Assembly (NCBI RefSeq): GCF_000687475.1
Contig: NC_057317.1
Coordinates: 4,650,501-4,714,500, forward strand
Direction: 5' to 3'
Source: Ustilaginoidea virens
Lineage: Eukaryota; Ascomycota; Sordariomycetes; Hypocreales; Clavicipitaceae
DNA length: 64,000 bases
Part shown: positions 43,375 through 55,083 of the stretch, in pieces
How positions within the stretch are numbered: position 1 is the first letter of the stretch
Layout of the letters: every line of letters starts with the position of its first letter
Position numbers and translations under genes: made by a program
Notes under the pieces: generated by a model
What the model saw: only the letters and a program-made list of their open reading frames with translations
Databases searched by the model: none
What the model was told of the DNA's origin: nothing

Positions 43375-46300
43375 TGTCTTTTCTGAAAGGAGCGTAAAGG
43401 AGCGTAAAGGTTCTAGAGAGAACAGATTCGTCTCGTTGCAACGGCAGCGACGACCAAGCGTGCAGACGAGGATGATGGAATAAGAATGGGAAAATATGAA
43501 CAAACGGAACGAGATGAAAAAGGAGAGACTGAGAAAAGACAGAGCAGCAGCAAGGCACAACAGTTTTCATGTCATGTCATGACTTGGGGCTGAAACTCCC
43601 TCGACGAGCGGTTTTATGCCAGTCGAGCTTCCCATCTTACTTCAGCCGAGGAAGAAAAAGATGGGGTGTGGAGAATGTTTCACAGTGGCAGATTTAGAAT
43701 AACTCGCCTTGCCCACAGTATCGGACCCGAAAGACGACGCACGCAAGCCCCTGTGCATTCCGGACCGATGTCGTCAGTCCTGGGTGCAGATCAGGGGAGG
43801 GAATCCCTTGTGATGGGCGCATCAACGTCGTGGCATCGTCACCTTGGGTGGGGGAGGAGTTGACCTTCCACGTTGCGATCCCAGGGGCGTTCCGGGGGTT
43901 GAGCGGCCTTTTTAGAAGAACCCACCCAGGGGCCTTGCTTCCTTCAGCAGCCCAGATATCACGGCTGCGATACTGACTGGCGTCGACAAAGGGTTCCGAA
44001 TCCGTGTCGCCTTGCACGCGCTTCCTTCAACACCGGCCGGGTAAGCAAACGTCTTGAAACCACTTCAGCCTGTTTGCGCAAGCGGGTCGCGAGTTGATGG
44101 AGCTCGGCCGTCTGGCATGGCTGAGCCGCAGTGTGTAGTTAGTTCTAAGGGCATCACGACGGCAAGGCAGCTCTGCTAGACGACATCCGACATGCCGCGT
44201 CCACGGCCATCGCCAACGTGCCTGCCTGCCTGTCTTCGACACTGCGGGATGACGGTTGAAGAGGCCGAGTACAGCGCTGCCACTGCCACGATGAGGAAAC
44301 CGATGCGAATCCAAGGCCACCAACGCCCCTTGCCTCGTGGCCCTTGCTTTCGGGTCAGAATCCCGGCAAGGACCCCACAAAGATATGGCGGGCCGCCGTC
44401 ACCAGGGGAGGGACAGGCCGCCAGGGGGCCAGGCAGCTGGTACTTTTATGATAAAATCCTTCTCCGACTCCAGTCTCTCTGTATTTATCCCTTTGACCAG
44501 GGGCTGCCAGTGTCGGGTTGATCTGACAACTTGCAGGGGGCGGGTCAGTCCATCGTGTGTGCCTGGCGCCTGTATAACCGTCACGGCTCGCGATGACGAC
44601 ACCTGTCGAAGAAACGAGGCGCGAAACAATCGGCATCGGGCTTAGCTTGCTGGTCCTTTGTCCAGCGACAAGAGATAAACGACCAGCTTGCTCCTGTACT
44701 GCCGCATATCAGGAGCAGTTGTGATGTCTGTGCGCCAAAAACCCCGTAACTTTGGAAGTTTGGAAGAAGACTCTTTGTGGGGCTTCGCGCGGCTCCCAAG
44801 ACTGACTGACTGACAACTTGCAGGTTAGCCAAGATATGTAGGAGTGGGTCGATCCGGGGGTACCTACCTTACCTTTACCAGCAGCAGGTAGCTGCAATGC
44901 GCGGTTGATCTGGGGTCTGGAGTCTGGGGTCTGAAGTCTGAATTATACTGGTGGTACTCCGTACTGGTGGATGCAAGGTGCAGTCTGGTGCGAGTGACAG
45001 CACATGTCCTGGCAGATCTTTTGGCCGCCGCTGCTCGATGTACCGCCTGATTCCGCCCGTACTCCAGAGCTCTTGCCGTCCGGTGCAACGTCAATCTTTG
45101 ATGTCACGTGCCAGCTGACGAAGTAGATGACTTCTAGTCACTCCAACCACCACACAAGCTGCTGACTGAACTGAATCAACCCAACTTCCTCCCATCACCC
45201 CCTCACACATGCCTGCTGACGCTACTACCCGTAAACCAGCCAGCGAGTGTTCCGCTCCAATATCATCAGTATGCGAAGCTGACACGAACCGACCCCGAGG
45301 ATCTAAAAAGGTTGCTGGCTGGCGGACTGTCGCGTGAGCGCTGGTGGAGGAATACTTGGTACGCACTGAAAATGAAACAATTCTGCCTCCAGGACAATCC
45401 ATGTAATATATTGCTTTGCACAGCACTCGCCAGCCGCTGCACTGCCTCTTGCGCGTGTACATCCGTCCATCTGATGTCGGGGATGCCCGACCCATCGCAA
45501 CCCATCGCAACCCTTCGCAACCCTTCGCAACCAATTCGCAACCCCGTCCTGCCGTCATCCGTCCAAACCAACCCTATCGGCCTCGTTCAATGCGTTCCAT
45601 CCATCATCCCCCTTCATGTTTACGCAGACGGAGACTTGTGCTGGTACCCGTCTGCGGCCGCTGAGCTGCTCCATCATGTTGCTACCAGTTTGTGTAAAAA
45701 CCGACCCGTGCTAGCGAGCATCCTGCAACTCGATGTTATCGCCGATGACGTAGGCCGCGATATGGTCTGCGATACAGCCTGCTTGCAGCTTCTATCGCAG
45801 CCCATTACGCAGCTCCCGAGGTAATGCTCACAGGCCGGAACACCATCGTAGGGCATGTCGCGATACGGCAGACTATGGGCAAGTCGACACTAACACCGGT
45901 CATGTCGGCTCCCCGTAAGCTCGCAACATCCGCAGCTCCTTACCCCAAGCTGGATGCCTTGCCCGAGGTGACGTTGAACAACCAACCTGAACAACCAACC
46001 CTATTTCTCGGTGCTAAGACAAGCTAAGCCCGTTGACGGAGTTTTTGGTAGAATCGCCATTTCTGTGGCTCACTGGAACTTGTCGAAACACTATAGTTGC
46101 GTGCTGTTATGGATATATTCACTGCAACGCACACATGCATCATCATCGTGTCACTCGGCACAGAAAGGGGGGCAGAGCCTTTCTGGGCTTTTTCCCACCC
46201 AGCTGTATCGCACGGTCCTGTTCCCCTTTCTATTCCTGCTTCGGTCGTGAGAGGCGTCTGATATACTTGCGAATCCGTGTATATCAAGCTGCTCTGCCTT

Positions 46301-46395
46301 CCGCCCGCCCTTTGCTTTTGTGGTGATCCTTAAGCCTGTTATTTCCCAAGTCAGTCCAGGACCATCCTCCCCGCTGTGCAAAAGTAGTCTGCAGA
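43375..46395. promoter_or_regulatory. 3.0-kb divergent region between endo-PG and GH5 genes
   Basis: No intact gene was seen. Open frames on both strands lack conserved domains. A stop-bounded minus-strand stretch without an ATG at about 44150-44450 has one membrane-like segment. Repeats of CGCAACCC(A/T)T lie near 45487-45545. Three CreA-like boxes are at 44910-44929. The region must contain the promoters of both wall-degrading enzymes, although its centre is far from either start. Confidence 0.5.
44910..44929 (+). promoter_or_regulatory. Cluster of three CreA-like SYGGRG sites
   Basis: CTGGGG (44910-44915), CTGGAG (44917-44922) and CTGGGG (44924-44929) lie 1 nt apart. All match the consensus of the fungal carbon-catabolite repressor CreA/Cre1. 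They also form a 7-bp tandem repeat, so chance is possible. They lie about 1.5 kb from each of the flanking hydrolase genes. Confidence 0.35.
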
Positions 46396-47841
46396 ATGAA
46401 GCTCGCAACATGGGCTTTGGCGACCATTTCCACTGCGTTGGCTGCGCCAACCAACTCATCCCGATTTCTCTGTACGTTTGGCGCCTCTCCACCTACCCCA
46501 AGGGCGAGCTAGTGATTGACTCACCTCATGATCCGTCTAGGGTTCGGTGCCAGTCAGTCCGGCGCCGAGTTTGGCGGTGACTGTATCCCGGGAACTCTTG
46601 GCCGGGACTACACCTGGCCCAAGGCTGCCAGCATCCAGACGCTTCGCCGTGCGGGCATGAACACGTTCCGCGTGCCCTTCCGGATGGAAAGGCTTGTACC
46701 GAACAAGATGACGGGTAGTCCGGATCCAAAGTACCTGGGGTCGCTGAAAGCCACCGTCGAGACCATCACCCGCCTTGGTGCGTATGCGGTTGTTGACCCG
46801 CATAACAGCGGCCGATAGTAAGATCTTGTTTCCTTCTCGTGCCAAACTCCGGATGCGGACTGACACGAGTGGCCCAACCCAGCTATGGCAACATCATCAC
46901 TTCCACGGCCGACTTTGCGGCGTTCTGGACCACCGTTGCCAAGGTGTTTGCCAAAAATCCAAAGGTCATTTTCGACACCAGTGCGTCAAACCAAGGAGTG
47001 CACCCCGTCCCTTTGCTCTTTCTTGTTCTTCTTCATCATCTTTTCTCCTCTTTCTCTTCCTTTTTTCTTTTTCTTTTTTTTGGATTTTCCGCACTGCCAC
47101 TTGGTGTAAACCCGGCTAATCCAATGCTCAAAAACAGACAACGAGTACTATGGTCTCAACCAGACTCTCGTCCTGAAGCTCAACCAGGCTGCCATCAACG
47201 CTATCCGGGCCGCCGGCGCCACGTCCCAGTACATCTTTGTAGAGGGCAACGCCTGGTCCGGCGCTTGGAGCTGGACAGCCACCAACGACAACCTCAAGCA
47301 TCTCAAGGATCCCAAAAACAAGATTGTCTACGAAATGCACCAGTACCTCGATGCTGACTCGTCTGGAACTTCCCCCAACTGCGTCAGCTCCACCATCGGA
47401 CAAGACCGCATCAAGGAAGCCACCAAGTGGCTCCGGGTTAACAAGAAGAAGGGCGTCATTGGCGAATATGCCGCTGGCCCCAACAGCGTCTGCCACGACG
47501 CCGTCAAGGGACTCCTCGACACCATGGCCAAGAACGCTGATGTCTGGAAAGGTGCCATCTGGTGGGGAGCCGGCCCCTGGTGGGGGAACTATCAGTTCAG
47601 CCTCGAGCCTCCTTATGGTGCTGCGTACTCCAACTTCTTGACCATCTTGAAGGGTTATGCTCCGTCGGCGTCCTCTCGCTCGCATTCCCTTGCCGCATCT
47701 GCTGTCTCCAAGAATGTCGAGAATATCGAGGAAGTCGAGGATGTCGAGGAAGTCGAGGATGTCGAGGGTGTCGAGGGTGCCAAGGATGTCAAGGATGCCG
47801 TCGAGAAAACACAAAGCACCCCGCTTGTGGTGGACGTGTGA
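46396..47841 (+). CDS. Secreted endo-beta-1,4-glucanase (GH5) with acidic repeat tail
   Basis: Four exons, join(46396-46471, 46541-46817, 46883-46980, 47138-47841), give 384 aa. A signal peptide (about 1-17, [17 protein letters not shown]) is followed by a GH5 subfamily-5-type catalytic domain. The blocks [22 protein letters not shown] and [17 protein letters not shown] are present. The acid/base Glu is E153 in DTNNEYYG, and the nucleophile is E260 in VIGEYAAG, so it should cleave cellulose-type glucans. Many relatives carry a CBM1 cellulose-binding module; none is seen here. Residues about 344-373 instead form a VED/VEE/VEG repeat coded by a 9-bp minisatellite. The intron joins restore FLWFGASQSG, GRYYGN and FDTNNEYYG. 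Confidence 0.9.
47716..47805 (+). repeat. Coding 9-bp minisatellite in the GH5 tail
   Basis: The unit GTCGAGGAN is repeated about seven to nine times with drift, giving [27 protein letters not shown]. The period is a multiple of three, so changes in copy number would keep the frame. Confidence 0.85.
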
Positions 47842-48962
47842 GGTGGTGACTTGAACGTGGTCCGTCTGTCTGTTTACTTTGTCGCTCGCTGTCAACGGTA
47901 AACGAAATCCTCAGTCTTTCCCACGCTGTAGCTTCATGTTGGTTTCTTTCTTCAATTTTGTTTCCAGCCCGCAGCCTGCTTACGAGTCAGTCTCTACTGT
48001 ATTTCAATGTTGGTAGAGCGGCGGTTGTATCATGTCTTTGGCCTCTTTGTATGATGTCTGTTTTTCAAACAAATAGTACCTTGTTCGTCTACGATTCTGG
48101 TACCAGTGTAGAAAGTGTAGAATTCGCATACACGTTCGGCTGAAGCTACAGGCAGTTCCCTTGACCCATCTTTCAACGGAAGCGCTGGCGTGTCACATCT
48201 CGTCCCGTAGCCTGCTAATGTCATGGATGAAGTCATTTGGCGCCACGACAAGTCGCCAACGTCGCACAGCATAGTTGTTAGCTGTCTTGTCTGCCTGGAG
48301 GACTCGCCCTGTCAGCAACCTGGCCTCAATTAGTAAAGCTGATGTTGCTCGCTTCTCCATCTTCAATCCCTCTATCCAACGATTTAATGATCATCGGAAG
48401 GCGCATGTTCCGTCTTGGGATGTCCTTGTTCTTGATGCAAAGAGGCAGGCTGTTTGTCTCGATTTCGCCCGACGCGACACCCACCCAGCCCTTGCATGAT
48501 TGACTGTGACGAGCCTAGAGGGGCCCTACTCTCCGGCAGATTTCCTCAATTTTCCTAGCAGATAAGCAGTTTCCATTTCCAAGAGCGACCAGCCGAGAAA
48601 GATGACGAGGGACATGAGTCACCAAACATGTGATCCGTAACAGTTATTATATTAGGTGCCTTAGGAGGCAGGTAGCACCGGGGAACAGCTGCACCCGCCA
48701 GACCTGGCAACTGCCATCGACAGCTGTCTCGACCCCCAACCATGCCCGCCCTACGGAGGACGGTCCGCCCATCCAAGGCAGTCCCCCTGTCATTGGATTT
48801 CATTGGACGTAGCAGACGTGCACTTGGTTGGACCCACCCACTTTACGCGTGCTCCCGCCATCTTTATCACAAGCGCGCCTGACGGCTTTTTGCTGCTCAG
48901 CGTAAAGGGCTTGTCACCAAAACCTCCAAAATAGCTGGTACCGTCTGCCTCGCACACCCGGC
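47842..48962. other. Intergenic, GH5 3' side / pol31 promoter
   Basis: No gene was seen in 1.1 kb. The right part contains the pol31 promoter. Confidence 0.55.
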
Positions 48963-50794
48963 ATGGTGACCCTAGAGGAAGTATCGGGACTCATCCCCAA
49001 AAATTCGACGTAGGTTTATTTTTCTCGACGTCCCTTCTTGTCTGACGGTCCTTGAACCTAGCGACGGCGCCCACGCCACGCCTACTCGTGTCGCCGACTC
49101 CTATAAGTCCCTCTGCACGTTCCAACTCGACAAGAACCGCTCCTATAAGCAGCAGTATGGAGACATGTATTTCCTCCGCCTCGCCAAGATCAAACCCGCC
49201 GTGGAACAAGTCGCCGCCAAAGCATGGGAAGGCACGAAAATCGGCGGGGAGGAAGTGAAGAAAGTTGAGCGCGTGCTCGACGTCCGGCAGGGAGAACTGT
49301 GCTGGGTAGCTGGCACAATATACATGGACATGCCCCTTAAACCCAACATTCTCGAGGACGTTTCCAAAGACGTAAGATATCCCATTCTGCACGTCTCTCG
49401 GCCCTAATGCTCCAGGAACCCAATCATCTGAAGAAAAAGAGAATGGGCGACTCCAATGTATTCCAGTGTGCTCTTCCTCGCCTTGTTCCCTGCTCAATAC
49501 GCTAACAGGCAGGCGTGCAGAAATGGATCTCGGCCCCCATCAACAGCCAAGAGCCGTACTTTTCTCTGGACGGGTCTGATCAGACCATGCTTGAAGACGA
49601 CTCCGGCCGTATTCGTCTCGTCGGCGACCTCTTGGAAAAGGTTCCCCTCGTCACGGGCTGTATTGTAGCCGTCATGGGGACCGAGAATAGCAGTGGAGAG
49701 TTTGAAATAATCGACATCAAGTTCCCGGACCTGCCACCACAGCCCGAGAGATGGTCCCTGTCAAAGCCAGGATCCACAAACGGAAAGGGCAAGTCCGCGC
49801 GGAAAATTGACCGGGTTGAAGACGAAGGCTCGGGCTCGGATGAAGAAATGTCTGATTGCCAGCCCGGGAAAAAAATTGCCGTTGTTTCCGGGCTGTTCTT
49901 CTCTACTATGGATGCCGACCATGCCATGGAACTCGCCCTGCTTCAGGAATACCTTCTCGGCGAGGCACTTTCCGCCAACGACCAGGCCGAAGTCGCGAAC
50001 ATAAGCCGCCTCATCATCGCTGGAGACTCCATTTCTACGGCCGCGCCCGATCGCAAACAAGCCTTGCCCCTGGAGAAGAAGGCGAATAAAAAGTACGGGT
50101 ACGACTCCAGCGCTTACAACGCCATGCCCGTCCAACTATTTGATGAGTATATCGATGATCTTCTCCCCTCGATACCCATAACGCTGCTTCCTGGAGCACA
50201 GGATCCCGCCAATGCCAGTTATCCCCAGCAACCTATCCATATGGCCATGCTACGCAACGCAAAACTGTACGCGCCGGATCCCACAGCCAAAAAACAACCA
50301 GGATGGCTCGATTCTGTTACAAATCCGTGGGAGGCAGAAATCGAAGGGTGGAGAGTACTGGGCACGGGTGGGCAAAACGTTGACGACGTGTTCAGATATG
50401 TCGATAGTGACGATAGACTGGGCATGATGGAGGCCATGTGTCGCTGGAGATGTTGCGCCCCGACAGCACCAGACACATTGTGTAAGTTGGGTCATCCACG
50501 CTGGTGTTTTTCCACGGCGGTTACCTGAGGAGCTGTACGACTGACTACTTCCTAGGGAGCTATCCGTTCCAGGAGGATGACCCCTTTGTTATGAAAACGT
50601 GTCCGCATCTTTTTTTCGTAGGATGCCAGCCGGAATTCTCAACAAAGGTCATTACCGGACCCGAAGGTCAAGCCGTTCGACTCGTTACTGTTCCATCCTT
50701 TGCCGACACGAAAGAGGTGGTGCTTGTGGATATGGAAACATTGGAAGTGTCGGTAGTTAGTTTCGCAAAATATGACGGGGACAACTCGAAATGA
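48963..50794 (+). CDS. pol31: DNA polymerase delta small (B) subunit, Pol31/Cdc1
   Basis: Four exons, join(48963-49009, 49062-49371, 49521-50481, 50556-50794), give 518 aa. This essential subunit ties the Pol3 catalytic subunit to Pol32 and is shared with polymerase zeta in yeast. Family blocks are SYKQQYGDMYFLRLAKIKPAVE near the start, VERVLDVRQGELCWVAGTIYMDMPLKPNILEDVSKD, and an OB-fold region (RIRLVGDLL..LVTGCIVAVMG). A calcineurin-like but catalytically silent phosphoesterase domain begins with IAVVSGLFF and ends around APTAPDTLWSYPFQEDDPFV and LFFVGCQPEF. The final join supplies the Trp of DTLWSYPF. The start ATG in a 47-nt exon is the least certain part. The gene is complete and should be functional. 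Confidence 0.93.
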
Positions 50795-50963
50795 TGGGAG
50801 ATTAAATCGACCCTCATGAACTAGAATTGCAGCATCTACGAAGTGTCTACGGCTAACTACCCAGCCAAATAGAAAACTTGGCAAGACAATTGTCAATTTC
50901 TATATATATAAAAAAAAAAAAGACGCTTCCCGCCAGTAGTCGATGCGCGCAACCATCATCAGC

Positions 50964-52457
50964 TCAGAACGCCTCATCATCGTCCCGCGTCTCCCGCTCC
51001 AGGAATTTTTCGCAAAACTCGGAGAATCTAGGGGCCAGCGAGCCCAACGCCTCTCTTGCTGCTTGACACTTTTTCCATCTCTGTTCCTGCATAGCCATGT
51101 CATGCTTCCACGGGTCCCTCCCGGTGCGGCTCACCAATCTCATGATACGCGCGCAGGTGAGATCTATGGTGAAGCCGCGGCCGGGGAAGAGGCTAGCACC
51201 GGTTTGGTACTTTGTCGATATGTCGATGCGCAGAAAACGGCAGTCCACGGATAGGATTGCCTTCATGGTGACAGAGTCCTTGTCGAAGAAGTCTGCGAAG
51301 GTGAAGCAGCCGAATCCGTCTTGGCCGCCAATGGCATCCCACTCCGGGGCTACTCGTATCGTGAGTGTTTGGATATTCGTCGGCGAGCTGGGCGCGGACG
51401 AGGGCGTGGTCTTCTTGCCCTTGTATGCGAAGGGCTTCAGGGCCGCAGCCATCAATTTCTTGGTGGACCGTGAGAACATGTTCTTCTCTGCCTCAATGGC
51501 AATGTTTCGAAACAAGTGGAGATATTTGCCAACCTTGATGTCGTCGTCGTCATCGGCAGGTTTCGCGGCTCGGCGGGGTCTTCGTCGTCGAGGACGAGTG
51601 GGGGCGACACTTTCTTCTTGCCATTCCGAGTCGTCGTGGCTGCCATCCGCGGCATCGTCGAGGTCCTCATATCCAGCTTCGTCGTCAGCACTGGTGCTCA
51701 TGGGGAGCCTTGCGCCGTCCTGGTCGAGTAGGGCGACTCGGTCAACATCCGTGACGCCTTTGTTGCTGTCCCTCATTAGATACAGAAACGTGTTGCAGCC
51801 GTACAAGACGCCGATTGCTTCATTGTAGACGCGGCGGCATGTGCGTAAGATGCTGGTTGGTATGGCAAGCCCTTGACGCTTGTATACGATCTTCCAGTGG
51901 CCCCGGACGCGAACGGCTTTGTCTGACACCAGGAGTTCTTTATAGATGAGGTATCGAATCTCGCCGGGGAGCCTGTCCAAGTCGGACGGTGGGCGTTTGG
52001 GCTCGGATTTTGCACGAGTCCTCGTGTGGTTTGCGGAACGCCGTTTGGCCACGGAGCGTGGCGGCGGCGAAGGAGCACAGTTGCTTTCGTCTTGATCATT
52101 GTTAGGAGTCGCGGGTTCGTCGTCATTCTCTTCGTCTTGGTCCCATCCCTCGTCGTCTGCGGGCGTTGCGCCGTCATCCGATGGGTCTGGGATGCGGGGG
52201 GGGCGAGCTTTCTTCACGGGTGCTCTCAGCAGTGGTAGCGGCGCCAATTCCTAATTGTCGTCCTCCCGATACTTTGCTAATAGAAGGCTCCAGTTTAGCA
52301 GTTCAGGCGGCATGCTCGTCGCAGCATCGCTTGCCCCTGCTGGATTTGGCCCTGCTGGATTTGCCGACTTGTTGCTTGCTGGTTTGCCGGCCATGCCACA
52401 ACTGGCCGGCGCCCTACTACCCTGTTTCACATCGGCTTGGCTGGTTGCGGAGTCCAT
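50964..52457 (-). CDS. F-box/DUF7730-like protein with an apparent in-frame TAG
   Basis: An uninterrupted frame runs from 52247 down to 50964, but it has no ATG until deep in the domain. Directly upstream in the same frame is a TAG (52251-52253). Before that lies a frame with a good ATG at 52457 (MDSATSQADVKQG) ending LLAKYREDDN. The protein has an acidic N-terminal stretch and then LDRLPGEIRYLIYKELLVSDKAVRV, the start of a fungal F-box-like/DUF7730-type region. Acidic and Arg-rich stretches follow, and a conserved-looking C-terminal half (NIQTLTIRVAPEW, RFLRIDISTKYQ, FTIDLTCARIMRLV). An intron ending at that TAG is possible. A plausible donor is GTAGTA at about 52416, giving a 166-nt intron. 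Otherwise the gene is broken or read through. The role is unknown. Confidence 0.55.
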
Positions 52458-55051
52458 CGGCTCACACGAGTTTTCTCGCAGTCTCACAGGGTTTGGGTTT
52501 TGACAGGGAGCTTTGCGCGAAACCCGTCGGCATTGAGGGAGGTGGTTCGCCATGGCTGTCGACCGACTTTACACAGGCGAGCCTGGCGCCCAAAGCCAGG
52601 TCTTGGGCAAGTTCTGTTTCCTGGTGTTGAGGGCTTGAGTCAATGGATTGCTTGCGACTTGGCTGGAGCACTGGCGCTCCCATGGTGCCTTGCGAGCGAA
52701 GGGTGTTGGACCTGGGGAGAAGAAGCACGCGCGGAAGCCGGGAGGGGGGGAATGCGACGCAGAGTTCAGCAAAATCCCCCTTTGCAAAGCTAGAGTTTTC
52801 GAGCAGATTGAAGCTGGCAGGAAAGGTCACCAAAAGGAAATGAGAACAAGGGATAGGGCCGGAGGATGAAGTGATTGATGTATGTACCTGTTGAGCAAGG
52901 CAGTCAATCCCTCGGGCAGCTGGCAGCTGGCAGCTGGCTATGTGGCAGTCGGTTGAAGGCGGCGTGTGTGGGCGCAGGTGGCCGGGTGGCTGGCTTGGCT
53001 GCAACAGACTCACCGTGAGCCAGACGACTTCTTTTTTTTTTTCTATCTATCTTTCTTTCTTTCTTTTTTCTCTCAATCTTTTTTTGTTTTTTTTGTGGCT
53101 GGCAACCTGCAAGTGACCGAGGGAGCAAGGCCAAAGAGTACGGCTGATAAATAATAGCCCTGCAAAGGATGGTTGATATTGGGTTTCGTCTCCAGATATC
53201 GAGATGCAGCATACATTATTGCTGTCAACACCCAGCCTCGACAACGCGCCAACTTGAGCTGGCTGACCTGCTGACCTGACCTGACAACCCCTGAGGCTAG
53301 GCGAGAAAATCATGTAAAACTCCCATTCGACCCGACACGCAACTTCTGTTGAGACTCTGGCTCTGACAACTCGGTAGAACCGGCTTGCAATTTACCTCTC
53401 CGTCGTCAATTTACCTCTCGGTCGTGTCGGCAAGGTCAGGGCAGGGCCAAGTTGGTAGTTATTGGACAATTACACACAGTTCAGACAATCCGGGAGAAAG
53501 AAAGCGTGTGGTCCGTCCGGCACGGTGGGAGCAATGCTCGGAATCCGCAGTCAGCATCGCGCTTGACGGCGCATGCGCAGATGCTGACTGCGTGGTTCTG
53601 CGTTACTTTGATTTGATCCAAACCAAGATGGATTGACGGACGCGACGACGCATGACAAGACAAGCCGCGCAGGCTTCCGATCCAACGGCGCACGGGGATT
53701 TGCTTATCTTGCGGTCAAGCTCGGGGACGGGCATGCCGTCTCCCGTGTTGGGTCAGTCACATCCGATAAAGCTATTTTTAATTTATAAAAAAAAGCCCCC
53801 CGTGTGCGCATTCCAGCGGCGCAGAGATATCATCTCTACGACAACGACGAAATTTGGGTGGCCGGGCCCTGGACTCCTGCGCCCTGGCCCGGTGGTGATT
53901 AGGGGCTCTGCGACGCAGGAGGGACCAGACTGCAGATTGCTTCAATGCTTGCTTGTTGGTCTCTGAGCCAACTCTGGCCCCCCGTGTTCGAAGGGGATCG
54001 GATTCATCCAGCTGTCCAAGGCGTGTTGTGTTGAGAGACGGGGGGCGGCGCGCAGTCGAGCCACAAACGCCGAACTATGTCCGAACGATTTGATTGAATT
54101 GATGTCGTGGCGGTTGCCTGCACGGGCGCATCGTGCTCGGCGGCGATGGCGGAACGGACAGGACAAGGCCATCCATTCAATGGCCCAAAATAAGCTCGCT
54201 CGAGCACCACAACGTCCGTCGTTGCTTTTTCCTTTTTCCTTGGTTTCCTTCTTTTGTTGCCATTTTCTTTTCTTTTTCTTTTTTCTTTTCCTCCCCCTTC
54301 CCCACTGGCCTCTCGTTTTTTTTCCCTCCCGCCCACTCATCCACGCCCACCCCCTCCCCCAACACAAACACAAAACACAAATACACACACCCCCCCCCAC
54401 CCCACCCCACCCCAACACGCCTCAATTGGGGCCCCCGGACAGTGGTGGGGCCCGGAAGCTGGATCGTAATCCCCTTTTAGGAGGCTTTTACCCTATAACT
54501 TGGGTTTGATTACCCCATAGAATCTAATTTTTACCCTATAACAACGTAATATGGCGCATGAAGCTTCCCAACGGGGCATAACCCAGACCGCTAGAGGAGC
54601 CCGAAGTGACAGGGAGGGAGGTGGCATGAGGCGACGCATCAAACACTTGCAAAAAGTCAAGTCCAACTCCGTCCGTACCTTTTAGTTAGCCTCGGAGTCC
54701 AGGTCGGTGCGGAATTGATGTCAAGCGCTTATCCCTCAACCGGCATTAACCCTGGGACCGCGCGCGCGGTGCCAATCGAGCGAGACTTTTCGATTCGCCC
54801 ATGCCTATGCCTGAATCTGGGCCGGAGCCCTCCCCGTGAAGCTGCTGGGTGAGCGCTGATGACAAACAAGGCTGAGAGCGAGCGCAGCAAGATTTTTCCT
54901 TTTCCTCGTCAGCCTGACCTCACTTGACCATTGACCATTGACCGTTGACCGTTGAGCAAGGCGACCAACTCTGGACTGTGGAAGCCCTCACCAGGAAGAG
55001 ACATGGGAAAGTGCTCTCCCCGCTCTTGCCCGCCCGCCCGCTCCTTCATGT

Positions 55052-55083
<32 letters not shown>

